Shown here one piece after another: positions 55,394 through 63,743 of a stretch of 64,000 nt of DNA (its first letter is position 1; each line of letters opens with the position of its first letter). Origin of the DNA: Phycicoccus sp. (GTDB lineage Bacteria > Actinomycetota > Actinomycetes > Actinomycetales > Dermatophilaceae); NCBI GenBank assembly GCA_017993715.1, contig JAGOME010000013.1:1-64000 (forward strand), read 5' to 3'. The translations under genes and the position numbers were made by a program. The notes under the pieces were generated by a model. The model made no database searches, was not told the DNA's origin, and saw only the letters and a program-made list of their open reading frames with translations.

Positions 55394-56286
55394 CCTTGCC
55401 GATCGACCGCGCCCTCGTCCTCGACGGCGGCCTGGCCACCCTGCTCGAGCGCCACGGCGAGGACCTGTCCTCGTCGTTGTGGTCCGCTGCCACGCTGCGG
55501 GCCAACCCTGCAGCGATCACGCGGGCGCACGCGGCATTCTTCGAGGCGGGCGCCGACGTCGCGACGACCGCGACCTATCAGCTCACCCCCTTGTCCCTCG
55601 AGCGCGCCGGGGTCGACATCGGCGACTTCGAGCCGCTCGTCGTCACGGCGGTCCGGGCCGCCCGGGACGCTCAGCAGGCATCGGGAGGGGGCTATGTCGT
55701 GGGCTCGGTCGGCCCCTACGGCGCCTCGCTTGCGGGCGGCCAGGAGTACACCGGCGACTACGACCTGGGCGCGGGCCCGGCAGCAGTTGCCGCGCTGCGA
55801 GTGCACCACCGCCCGCGACTCCAGGCACTGCTCGACGCCGGGGTCGACGCCCTGGCCTGCGAGACCATCCCGAGCCTGATCGAGGTCGAGGCCTTGGTCG
55901 CCGAGTTGGCCACCGTCGGGGCCGACGTGCCCGTGTGGTTCAGCCTCACCCCCACCGACGGTGGCACCGCCACCCGTACCGGCGAGTCGCTCAGTCAGGT
56001 GGGCGCGATCGTCTCGACCCTGCCCGCGGCATTCGCCGTCGGGGTCAACTGCATCGCGCCCCAGGATGTCGCCCCCGCCCTGAGCGCCCTTGTCCCGGCG
56101 GACCACGGGCTGACGGGCGTGGCCTACCCCAACAGCGGGGAGACGTGGGATGCCGCGGCCCGGGTGTGGCGAGGGAATGCCGCGTGGGACGACGACGCGG
56201 TCCCCTCCTGGCGCGGCGCGGGAGCCACGCTCATCGGCGGCTGCTGCCGGGTCTTCCCCGAGCAGATCCGCCTCATCGCGGACTGA
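55390..56286 (+). CDS. mmuM: Homocysteine S-methyltransferase
   Basis: The 298-residue barrel enzyme has the family start LVLDGGLATLLERHG and Zn-binding Cys in GVNCIAPQ (about residue 219) and the pair GGCCRVFPEQIR near the end. It methylates homocysteine using S-methylmethionine or SAM. With metA, cystathionine beta- and gamma-synthases and msrA it adds to the sulfur amino acid theme. It overlaps the CGNR gene by 4 bp. Confidence 0.94.
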   Translation: MTLPIDRALVLDGGLATLLERHGEDLSSSLWSAATLRANPAAITRAHAAFFEAGADVATTATYQLTPLSLERAGVDIGDFEPLVVTAVRAARDAQQASGGGYVVGSVGPYGASLAGGQEYTGDYDLGAGPAAVAALRVHHRPRLQALLDAGVDALACETIPSLIEVEALVAELATVGADVPVWFSLTPTDGGTATRTGESLSQVGAIVSTLPAAFAVGVNCIAPQDVAPALSALVPADHGLTGVAYPNSGETWDAAARVWRGNAAWDDDAVPSWRGAGATLIGGCCRVFPEQIRLIAD

Positions 56287-56364
56287 CGGCGGACCCCAAC
56301 AAGAGTGAGGGGGCCGAGGGCGCGTCAGCGCGCACCCCTGGCCCCCTCGCTCCGTGTCTGGGGC

Positions 56365-57366
56365 TCAGGCGCGCCCGCCGAACAGCGAGGTCACCGAGCC
56401 GTCGAGGAAGACCTCCTTGACCGCCGCGCTGATGAGCGGGGCGATGGAGAGGACGGTCAGCCCCTCGAACTCCGCCTCCGGGGCGATCGGCAGCGTGTTG
56501 GTGAGGATCACCTCGCGGGCCTGGCAGTCCTTGAGCCGCTGGACGGCCGGCTCGGACAGGATCGGGTGGGTCGCGGCGATGATGACGTCCTTGGCGCCGG
56601 CCTCCATGATCGCGTCGGCGGCCTTGGTGATTGTCCCCGCGGTGTCGATCATGTCGTCGACAAGGACGCAGGTGCGTCCCTCGACCTCACCCACGACGCG
56701 GTTGGCGACGATCTCGTTGGGCCGGTTGATATCGCGCGACTTGTGGATGAAGGCCAGTGGCGCTCCGCCGAGCCGCTTGCTCCACTGCTCGGCCACCTTG
56801 ATCCGGCCGGCGTCGGGCGAGACGACGGCGAGATCCTCGTGGCCGTACTTGCTCCACACGTAGTCCGACAGCACAGGGATGGCCATGAGGTGATCCACGG
56901 GCCCGTCGAAGAAGCCCTGGATCTGGTCCGTGTGCAAGTCCACGGCGATGAGTCGGTCGGCACCGGCCGTCTTGAACATGTCGGCCATGAGCCGGGCGCT
57001 GATCGGCTCGCGGCCGCGGTGCTTCTTGTCCTGGCGGGCGTAGCCATAGAACGGCATGACCACCGTGATCCGCTTGGCGCTGGCGCGCTTGAGCGCGTCG
57101 ATCATGATGAGGTGCTCCATGATCGCCTCGTTGATCGGCGCCGTGTGGCTCTGGATGACGAAGGCATCCGAGCCACGCACCGACTCCTCGTAGCGCACAT
57201 AGATCTCGCCATTGGCGAAGTTGTAGGCACTGGTCGGCACCAACTCGGTGCCGAGCTCGGCCGCGATCTCCTGGGCCAGACCGGGATGGGCCCGACCCGA
57301 GAAGACCATGAGTTGCTTCTTGGGCTTCTTGCGGATGTTCGCCGAAGCGGGGCGCGTGGGCTTCAC
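56365..57366 (-). CDS. prs: Ribose-phosphate pyrophosphokinase
   Basis: The 333-residue enzyme makes PRPP from ribose 5-phosphate and ATP. It has VFSGRAHPGLAQEIA, the catalytic flexible loop region YARQDKKHRGREPISARLMA, the metal-binding DLHTDQIQGFFD and the PRPP loop VLVDDMIDTAGTI. GTG at 57366 overlaps the glmU stop (GTGA). The first 18 residues are a basic extension. Confidence 0.97.
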   Translation of the reverse strand: MKPTRPASANIRKKPKKQLMVFSGRAHPGLAQEIAAELGTELVPTSAYNFANGEIYVRYEESVRGSDAFVIQSHTAPINEAIMEHLIMIDALKRASAKRITVVMPFYGYARQDKKHRGREPISARLMADMFKTAGADRLIAVDLHTDQIQGFFDGPVDHLMAIPVLSDYVWSKYGHEDLAVVSPDAGRIKVAEQWSKRLGGAPLAFIHKSRDINRPNEIVANRVVGEVEGRTCVLVDDMIDTAGTITKAADAIMEAGAKDVIIAATHPILSEPAVQRLKDCQAREVILTNTLPIAPEAEFEGLTVLSIAPLISAAVKEVFLDGSVTSLFGGRA

Positions 57367-58835
57367 GCGGGGGTCTCCTCCGGTGCAGGGGAATCGGCTG
57401 GTCGAGCCGCCTCGATGGCTGCGGCGGCGGCATTCGCGGTCTTGGTGCCGGCACGCGCGCGAGCGACCCAGCCGGCGACATTGCGTTGCCGCGCACGGGC
57501 GACCCCGATCTCACCGGCCCCGACATCGCCGGTCACCGTGGATCCGGCGCCCACATAGGCGCCGTCGGCAATGTGCACCGGAGCCACCAGGACACTGTCG
57601 GAACCCACGAACGAATGCCGCCCGACCGTGGTGTGGTGCTTGGCGACTCCGTCGTAGTTGGCGAAGATCGTGCCCGCGCCGATGTTGGCACCCTCACCGA
57701 TGGTCGCGTCGCCGCAGTAGGTCAGGTGCGGCACCTTGGCGCCCTCGCCGATCACGGCATTCTTGGTCTCGACGAAGCCGCCGATCTTGCCGGCGCGGCC
57801 CAGCTCGGTGCCGGGGCGCAGGTACGAGAACGGGCCGACCGTGGCGTCCGGGCCGATGACAGCGAGGAGCGCCTCGGTCCGCTTGACGGTCGCGCCGTCG
57901 CCGACCTCGGTGTCCGTCAGCGTGGTGTCCGGGCCGATGACCGCGCCCGAGCCGATGGTGGTCGCACCCAGCAACTGGGTCCCTGGCTGGATGGTCGTGT
58001 CCGCGCCGATGCTGACGTCCACGTCGATCCAGGTCGTCGAGGGGTCGACGATGGTGACGCCGGCGCGCATGTGGGCTTCGCACACCCGCGTGTTGAGGAC
58101 CTTGCCCAGCGCCGCCAGTTGCACGCGGTCGTTGACGCCCTCGGTCTGCCACAGGTCGTCGATGACGTGGGCCTGGACCGGCAGGCCTTCTGCGCGGGCG
58201 ATCCCGACGACATCGGTGAGGTACTTCTCGCCCTGGGCATTGTTGATCCCGACCTTGGCCAATGCGCGACGCAGGACCGCGAGGTCGAACGCGAAGATCC
58301 CGGAGTTGATCTCCGTGATGGCTCGCTGCTCGGCCGTGGCGTCCTTCTGCTCGACGATGGCGGCCACGGCGCCGGATCCGTCGCGCACGATGCGCCCGTA
58401 GCCGTGCGGGTCGGGCACGTGCGCTGTGACCACAGTCACGGCGCTGCCGGAGTCCGAATGCCGCGCCGACAGATCAATGAGGGTCTGTCCGGTGAGCAGG
58501 GGCGTGTCCCCCGTCGTGACGATGACGGTCCCTGCAAGGGAGTCGGGCAGGGCATTCAGCCCGCACTCGACGGCCCGTCCGGTGCCCTTGACGTCGTCCT
58601 GGTCGGCGACGACGAGGTCGGGGTCGAAGGCCGTCATGAACTCGACGACCAGATCGCGCTGGTGCCGGACAACGACCGCGACCTGCGGCGACGCGGTCGC
58701 CCGAGCCGCCCGGATCGCGTGGCCGAGGAGGGGGAGCCCACCGATGGGGTGGAGCACCTTGGGGGTCTGGGACTTCATCCGAGTCCCCTCGCCTGCGGCG
58801 AGGACAATCACGGCGGCCGGCGGGACGGCGTTCAA
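57363..58835 (-). CDS. glmU: Bifunctional GlmU: GlcN-1-P acetyltransferase / GlcNAc-1-P uridyltransferase
   Basis: The 490-residue enzyme makes UDP-GlcNAc. The uridyltransferase half has VIVLAAGEGTRMKSQTPKVLHPIGG and YGRIVRDGSG. The left-handed beta-helix acetyltransferase half begins at about 255 and carries hexapeptide repeats and YCGDATIGEGANIGAGTIFANYDG with the catalytic His (PHLTYCGD region) and HHTTVG. TTG at 58835 (GGGAG upstream) is the most N-terminal sensible start. An Ala/Pro-rich tail follows. It complements glmS at the other end. Confidence 0.97.
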   Translation of the reverse strand: MNAVPPAAVIVLAAGEGTRMKSQTPKVLHPIGGLPLLGHAIRAARATASPQVAVVVRHQRDLVVEFMTAFDPDLVVADQDDVKGTGRAVECGLNALPDSLAGTVIVTTGDTPLLTGQTLIDLSARHSDSGSAVTVVTAHVPDPHGYGRIVRDGSGAVAAIVEQKDATAEQRAITEINSGIFAFDLAVLRRALAKVGINNAQGEKYLTDVVGIARAEGLPVQAHVIDDLWQTEGVNDRVQLAALGKVLNTRVCEAHMRAGVTIVDPSTTWIDVDVSIGADTTIQPGTQLLGATTIGSGAVIGPDTTLTDTEVGDGATVKRTEALLAVIGPDATVGPFSYLRPGTELGRAGKIGGFVETKNAVIGEGAKVPHLTYCGDATIGEGANIGAGTIFANYDGVAKHHTTVGRHSFVGSDSVLVAPVHIADGAYVGAGSTVTGDVGAGEIGVARARQRNVAGWVARARAGTKTANAAAAAIEAARPADSPAPEETPA

Positions 58836-59215
58836 CGCTGGATCTCCCGAGGGTGTGGGGTCGCGTACCCCGGGAGTCTACCGACGCCACGGTGCTCCCT
58901 CGCACGCCAGCGCCGCAACGCAGGGTGCCGGATGCCCGCACGGGACGAGCCGACCCACAGTGGACCGGCTCGCATGGCGGCTCATCGGGCCCACCAGTCC
59001 CCCAGTCCGCTCGACGGATAGGACATCGGCGAGGCCGTCAGGGTCCACACCCCACAGGCAGCCACGGCAGGCGAACCACCACCCACGTCGCGCCCGTTCC
59101 GTGCGAGGGTGCCGTCGGGCTGGCGTACGGTAACTCCAGCCGTCCGTCCCCGCGGCCACGGGAGTACGTCGCCGCCGATCAGGCGCGTGGCTCGCGCGTG
59201 CAAACAGGGAAGGGC
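58836..59215. other. Intergenic region between glmU and the Thr/Pro-rich membrane protein gene
   Basis: The 380-bp region must hold divergent promoters. Near glmU a partial hairpin (CTCCCG ... CGGGAG with inner GGGGT/ACCCC, about 58847-58877) lies in the leader. TACGGTAAC near 59127 could be a -10 for the rightward gene. No convincing reading frame with ribosome site found. Confidence 0.45.
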
Positions 59216-60727
59216 ATGACCACTAAATCCGATGACCTGAGGCGGCGCGAGACCGGGCCGGGGAGCCCCTGGTCCGTTGCGGCGGGGGGATCGTCCGCGG
59301 CTGTTGGCCCTGCGGGTGAGTCGTCGGTTATCCATGAAGACGGACTCATCATGGGCACCCGGATCCAGGGCCACACCCGGGTGCTCGCGATGGCCCGTCC
59401 CTCCCCCAACCCGGCCGGCCTGAGGTCCGCGCCGACGGCGAGCGAGCGCGCCCAGGCTGCCCGAGCCCTCGATGCAGGCCTGGCCTCTGCGTGCGCGCTT
59501 GCCACCGCAAGTGGCCGACGTCTGGAGCCCGTCAAGACGGCCATCGTCAGGGCCATCCTGCACCGGTGGGTCGATGCGGCCGAGCAGATGGATGCCGCTG
59601 GAGGGACAGGCACAGACCTGATCGTCGCGATAGCGGGTCGTGGTGGCGTGGTGATCGCCGCCTTCGGAGCGTGGTCCGCGGCGGCCGTTGCCGGCGATGG
59701 CGTGCACTGGCTGCCGGAATGGGAGTGGGAAGAGGATCCGGAGGAGGACTGGGAGGAAGTCGATGACGCGCCGCGCGGCTTGGACGACCCCGAGGCCGAC
59801 CGGCTGGCCGAGGTCATGTGGATGTCGCCGCGACATCACGTGCACGGGTTGTGGCTTGGGCCGGCTGGCTCGCTCGACGATGTTGCCGGCCCCGACGTCG
59901 AGGCCGACGCAGTCCTCGTCGACATCACGGCGGCCCTGCGTGAGGCAAGCGTCGACGGCGCCCCCGACAGGGACGCCGAACATCACGACCCGGCTGGCGC
60001 GCTGGAGTTGTCGACCGATCAGCGTGGCCAGGCACCGGAGCTGGTGCCGGCCTGGGAGGACTGGGTCGGCGAAGGGCTCCACTTCGTAGCCCCGATCATG
60101 GTGACGTGGGCCCCGCCTGCCACGTTGGCACGTCCAGTGCCTCTGGGCGAGCCTGAGGTCATGGACCACGGGGCGCCCCGGGACTCGACTGATCCGGCTC
60201 GCACAACGATGACGGGGTCGCGCGACTCGTCGCCGCCGTCGTCGGCCTCGGGGGTGGCCTTGGGGGTGGCCGCGGAGGTCGCCGCGGAGCGGTCCAGCTC
60301 TGACGGCATTCGGATAGGTCCCATCGCCGCGGTCGTGGCCGTCGTCCTTGCGATCCTTGCCGTCCCTGCCTGGGCCCTGTCCCGCCCCAACCCGCCGACT
60401 CCGACAACACCCTTGACGCCGGTCGTCACGACGTCGAGCAGCATTGCCGGGGACGCAAACCCCTCCCCGACCCCGTCAGTGAGCGAGTCCGCATCCCAAT
60501 CCGCATCGCCGTCGGGCGCGGTCAGGACACCGACGCCCACCCGGTTGGCAAGCCGCGCCCCAGCCAGCAGCACCGCCTCGACCGAGCCATCCGCACCGCA
60601 GACCTCGGCGTCAGCGCCGACCCCGACGACGCCAGCACCCACGGCCACGGTGACGAGCACGCCGGATCCCACGACGCCGTCACCGACAACACCGGACCCG
60701 ACAGAGTCACCCACGCCGTCGCCCTGA
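59216..60727 (+). CDS. Membrane protein with acidic cytoplasmic part and Ser/Thr/Pro-rich tail
   Basis: The 503-residue protein has a cytoplasmic part of about 365 residues containing a strongly acidic segment (WEWEEDPEEDWEEVDD near 175). One membrane helix follows (about 364-387, IAAVVAVVLAILAVPAWAL), then a tail of about 110 residues almost only Ser, Thr, Pro and Ala, likely exported and extended. GGGAAGG precedes ATG 59216. I do not recognise the family. Its place before an EccB-like gene hints at the cell envelope, no more. Confidence 0.72.
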   Translation: MTTKSDDLRRRETGPGSPWSVAAGGSSAAVGPAGESSVIHEDGLIMGTRIQGHTRVLAMARPSPNPAGLRSAPTASERAQAARALDAGLASACALATASGRRLEPVKTAIVRAILHRWVDAAEQMDAAGGTGTDLIVAIAGRGGVVIAAFGAWSAAAVAGDGVHWLPEWEWEEDPEEDWEEVDDAPRGLDDPEADRLAEVMWMSPRHHVHGLWLGPAGSLDDVAGPDVEADAVLVDITAALREASVDGAPDRDAEHHDPAGALELSTDQRGQAPELVPAWEDWVGEGLHFVAPIMVTWAPPATLARPVPLGEPEVMDHGAPRDSTDPARTTMTGSRDSSPPSSASGVALGVAAEVAAERSSSDGIRIGPIAAVVAVVLAILAVPAWALSRPNPPTPTTPLTPVVTTSSSIAGDANPSPTPSVSESASQSASPSGAVRTPTPTRLASRAPASSTASTEPSAPQTSASAPTPTTPAPTATVTSTPDPTTPSPTTPDPTESPTPSP

Positions 60728-60734
60728 CGATGCG

Positions 60735-60750
60735 CACCCAGCGATGGGTG
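60735..60750. terminator. Short hairpin between convergent genes
   Basis: CACCCA and TGGGTG pair around GCGA, followed by GGGGTTT on the plus strand. It lies in the 36-bp gap between the membrane protein and TetR genes and may end both transcripts. Confidence 0.45.
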
Positions 60751-60763
60751 GGGGTTTGGCGCC

Positions 60764-61411
60764 TCAGGCGCCGTTGCCAGCCAGGCCGGGTCGCTTCTCC
60801 AGGCCCGACATGCCATTCCAGGCGAGGTTGACCAGGTGGGCTGCGACGATGTCCTTCTTCATGGAGGAGTTCTCCAGCCACCACTGCCCGGTCAGGGCCA
60901 CCATCCCGACGAGCATCTGGGCATACATCGGGGCGACCTTGGGGTCGAGCTTGCGCTCCTTGAACTGGCTGACCATGATGTGCTCGACCTGGCTGGCGAC
61001 GTCAGAGATGAGGCTGGCAAAGCTGCCGGTGGACTGCCCGGTTGGGCTGTCCCGCACCAGGATCCGGAACCCATCGGTCGATGACTCGATGTACTCCAGC
61101 AGCGATAGGGCGGCGCGTTCGATGAGTTCGCGGGAGGAGCCTTCGCTGGTCAGGGCCCGGGTGATGGCGTTGAGGAGCTTGTCGATTTCGCGGTCGACGA
61201 CGACGGCGTAAAGGCCCTCCTTACCGCCGAAATGCTCATAGACCACCGGCTTGCTCACGCCGGCACGGGCTGCGATCTCTTCGACGGTGGTCGAGTCGAA
61301 ACCCTTCTCCGCGAACAATGCGCGGCCGATCCCGACGAGCTGCTCACGGCGCTCGCGGCCGGTCATCCGCGCCCGCGACTTGGGCGGGCGGGAAGACTTG
61401 GCGGTGGTCAC
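60764..61411 (-). CDS. TetR family regulator
   Basis: The 215-residue protein has a TetR helix-turn-helix (RREQLVGIGRALFAEKGFDSTTVEEIAARAGVSKPVVYEHFGGKEGLYAVVVD, residues 20-70). The C-terminal ligand domain is rich in helices and includes LLEYIESSTDGFRILVRDSP. The rearing of this subgroup is common in actinobacterial lipid regulation. GTG at 61411. No operator close to its start was identified. Confidence 0.92.
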   Translation of the reverse strand: MTTAKSSRPPKSRARMTGRERREQLVGIGRALFAEKGFDSTTVEEIAARAGVSKPVVYEHFGGKEGLYAVVVDREIDKLLNAITRALTSEGSSRELIERAALSLLEYIESSTDGFRILVRDSPTGQSTGSFASLISDVASQVEHIMVSQFKERKLDPKVAPMYAQMLVGMVALTGQWWLENSSMKKDIVAAHLVNLAWNGMSGLEKRPGLAGNGA

Positions 61412-61831
61412 GACTCCATTGTGCCCGGTGTCGTTGCGCGGGCCGGTCCTCGCGTAGCCTTCTCGCGTATGCCGCGCGCCCCGTCGGGGCTCGGCGGTCC
61501 CCGGTTGGTCTGCTGGCAGGGCCCGCCTGACTTTGAATCAGGATTAGCGACGATGGTTCGATTCCATCCCGGGGAGCAAACCGAACGGAGTGAGGGCGCT
61601 CCCCGGGAGGGAATCTTGGGAGGGACCCAGCTCGCGACCGAGGAACGAGGTCGGGACTGGGCCCGGCGCAGGGGTGGCCGGCGGTCTTCCCGGTCGGGTC
61701 GTCACGGTCTTGCCCTCTGCCGGTCGATCCGTGCGAGGGGAATCGAATCAGCCTCGATAGACTGCCTCCGCCCCAACGTGGAGTCGACCGGGGCCGCATG
61801 CCGATGACAGCAGCCTTATGGGGGACCGTTC
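61412..61831. other. Intergenic region holding the tRNA-Gln-like gene
   Basis: This gap of 420 bp contains the tRNA-like gene (61498-61576) and about 255 bp after it without a recognisable gene. The tail end upstream of 61832 may hold the promoter of the EccB-like gene. A string of G+C-rich sequence after the tRNA shows no clear hairpin terminator. Confidence 0.5.
61498..61576 (+). tRNA. tRNA-Gln (UUG), atypical
   Basis: A 79-nt cloverleaf can be drawn: acceptor TCCCCGG/CCGGGGA, anticodon stem CCTGA/TCAGG with loop CTTTGAA (anticodon TTG, Gln), and T arm GATGG TTCGATT CCATC. The D arm (GGTC/GGCC) has T where A14 is expected and two bases before the anticodon stem, and the variable region is 9 nt (ATTAGCGAC). 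The core T loop is canonical. CCA is not encoded. It may be a diverged but working tRNA or a decaying one. Confidence 0.7.
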
Positions 61832-62419
61832 GTGCCCACGGAACTCAGCACGAAAGAGCAGGTGCGGGCCTACCGCCATGGCGTGCGCCGAGTCACCACT
61901 GCCGTCACCGGCGACACGGCATTCCTCATCCGGGCGGACAGCGCCCACGGGACGTGGCTTGTTCAGTCCGGACACCGCTCGGGCATCGAGTTGGCCGAGT
62001 CCGCCCTCGTCGCTGGGCCCGGGCCCGAGCCGAGCCAGGTCCGCACCGTCAGCCTGACGCTGCTCAACGCCATCCCTGCGCAGCCCGCACTCACTCGCTC
62101 CCAGATCCCCCAGAGTGGTCGGTCGATCACGTTCGGGGACAGCGCCTTCACCATCGGTGAAGTGCTCGCCGTCACTCCAGCCTCCGGTCGCACGGACTAC
62201 CAGCTGGTGCTGCAGGACGGCAGCCAGCAGATCAGCCCTGTCGTCGCCGATGCCATCCAGGCCACCCCGGGGCTGCGCCTGGACTGGCAGGAGAATGCCG
62301 CTGGCTCGGTTGTCGGGGTCGATCCGGTCTCCGAGGTGCCACTGCTCCCGACGGGTCCGGTCTTGGACCCGGAGGCGGCGCGGCAGAACGTCACGGCGGG
62401 AGTGGCAACGGGTGGCTGA
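61832..62419 (+). CDS. EccB-like protein lacking the membrane helix (type VII secretion related)
   Basis: The 195-residue protein opens like EccB (LSTKEQVRAYRHGVRRVTTAV) but has no membrane segment. It passes straight into the region that follows the middle of EccB: GTWLVQSGHRSGIELAESAL, then an Ala-Ile-Pro/IPQSGR stretch and IGEVLAVTPASG ... YQLVLQDGSQQISPVVADAI. After a short link it ends with VPLLPTGPVLDPEAA, the EccB C-terminal motif. Compared with a normal EccB of about 480-500 residues, about 170 residues near the N terminus and about 130 near the C terminus are missing, both in frame. GTG start at 61832. Confidence 0.72.
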   Translation: MPTELSTKEQVRAYRHGVRRVTTAVTGDTAFLIRADSAHGTWLVQSGHRSGIELAESALVAGPGPEPSQVRTVSLTLLNAIPAQPALTRSQIPQSGRSITFGDSAFTIGEVLAVTPASGRTDYQLVLQDGSQQISPVVADAIQATPGLRLDWQENAAGSVVGVDPVSEVPLLPTGPVLDPEAARQNVTAGVATGG

Positions 62420-63743
62420 TCAGCCGCCGGTGGCACGCACCCTGGCCGAGCTCGATGCGCTGCTCGATGCCGGTCGGATCAGCCCGGACATGTACTGGCG
62501 TGACCAGGCACGCCTGCGGGCGGACGCCTCGCAGTCACCAGACGCCTCGCAGCCAGCGGACGCTTCGCGGCTCGGCGACGTATCGCGGCTGGCCGCTGGC
62601 CCCGGCTCGTCTCCTCAGGCGCCGCCGCCCGCCCCGCCACCTCCAGTTACCGCAGTGCCGCCCACGCCACCGGCGGCCATCCCGCCGCCCAGGGCGACCG
62701 TGGGCCTGCCCGTGCCTGCCTCGCCGTGGAGTCCGCCACCGCTTCCCGCGGCCGCGCCAGCCGCCGCCACCTCCACATCGCCAGCTGTACAGGCACCGGC
62801 ACCAGCACCGAGCCTTCCGGCGAGCCCGCCTCCTCCCCCTGAGGCGGCCCGCCAGGCGCATCGCGTCGGTGCCATGGAGTGGATGACTCGAAGCCTGAAT
62901 CCGCACCCATCACCCGCACCTGGGCCAGCTCCAGGACGAGGCCCAGGCCCAGGTGAGCGGCCGCCGGGACCCCCTCTTGCACGGCATTCGGACCAGCGTG
63001 CCGTGGACCTCCCACCGCCCAATCCTTCCGACCGTCGGCCGGATGCGCCACCGTCTCCGGTGGCCCCACCCCCGCCGATGACGCTCCCGCCGCCGAATCC
63101 CGCGGATCGTCGGCCGACCGCACCCCCCACGCCTCCAGCGCAGGTTCGGATCTCCGCGCCGGTGTCCCGACCCGGAACACCCCCGCCACCCCCGGCAGTC
63201 CCACCGCCACCTCCTGCGCTAGCCCGCCCATCCGAGGCGGACACACCGGCTTCCGTAACATCTCCTCCTTCACCACCGGCCCCGCGCTCCGAGGCGGTCG
63301 CCCCGCCCCACATGGCGCCTCCGTCTGCACCACCGGCTCCGCCGACACGACCGGGGTCGGATGCGGAGCAGCGCTCGCTGAGCGACGAGATCTTCGGCTC
63401 ACGTGAGGACGACGAACCCTGGCCTGCTCCTGGCCGCGAAACACCGGACCACCACAGGCAGCAGCCAGAGGCACCGCATCCCCCAACCCCCGTACGGACG
63501 GCGCCACCGCACAAGACCACGCCACCGCCCCCAGTCACGCCCCGCTCCCCGGGTGCAACGCAGGCCGCGCGGCGGCAGCCACCCGCGTCCCCGGCAGCGC
63601 AGCAGCCACCGGAGCCGACTCCGCGCACACACATCTCGTTTGCGCCTCCCGACGGAGCCGTCAACCTCGATCCTGCGCGACCCTCACCCGTCACCGACGG
63701 ACCCCCCAAACGCCGGTCGTGGCGCAACCGACGCTCGAGCTGA
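62412..63743 (+). CDS. Proline-rich protein
   Basis: The 443-residue protein starts with a short helical segment (ARTLAELDALLDAGRISPDMYWRDQARLRAD, residues 9-38). It becomes almost wholly Pro, Ala, Ser and Arg with PPPNPSDRRPDAPP and PPPNPADRRPTAPP near-repeats. Two small ordered islands remain: VGAMEWMTRSLN near 155 and RSLSDEIFGSREDDEPWP near 330. GTG at 62412 overlaps the EccB-like gene by 8 bp. No signal peptide or membrane helix. Possibly a cytoplasmic scaffold of a secretion apparatus; not recognised. Confidence 0.7.
   Translation: MADQPPVARTLAELDALLDAGRISPDMYWRDQARLRADASQSPDASQPADASRLGDVSRLAAGPGSSPQAPPPAPPPPVTAVPPTPPAAIPPPRATVGLPVPASPWSPPPLPAAAPAAATSTSPAVQAPAPAPSLPASPPPPPEAARQAHRVGAMEWMTRSLNPHPSPAPGPAPGRGPGPGERPPGPPLARHSDQRAVDLPPPNPSDRRPDAPPSPVAPPPPMTLPPPNPADRRPTAPPTPPAQVRISAPVSRPGTPPPPPAVPPPPPALARPSEADTPASVTSPPSPPAPRSEAVAPPHMAPPSAPPAPPTRPGSDAEQRSLSDEIFGSREDDEPWPAPGRETPDHHRQQPEAPHPPTPVRTAPPHKTTPPPPVTPRSPGATQAARRQPPASPAAQQPPEPTPRTHISFAPPDGAVNLDPARPSPVTDGPPKRRSWRNRRSS

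Noticed and set aside
58982..60169. A 395-codon minus-strand frame against the Thr/Pro-rich membrane protein gene
   Set aside because: No ribosome site or domain; the plus-strand frame has a good ribosome site, a membrane helix and a sensible composition.
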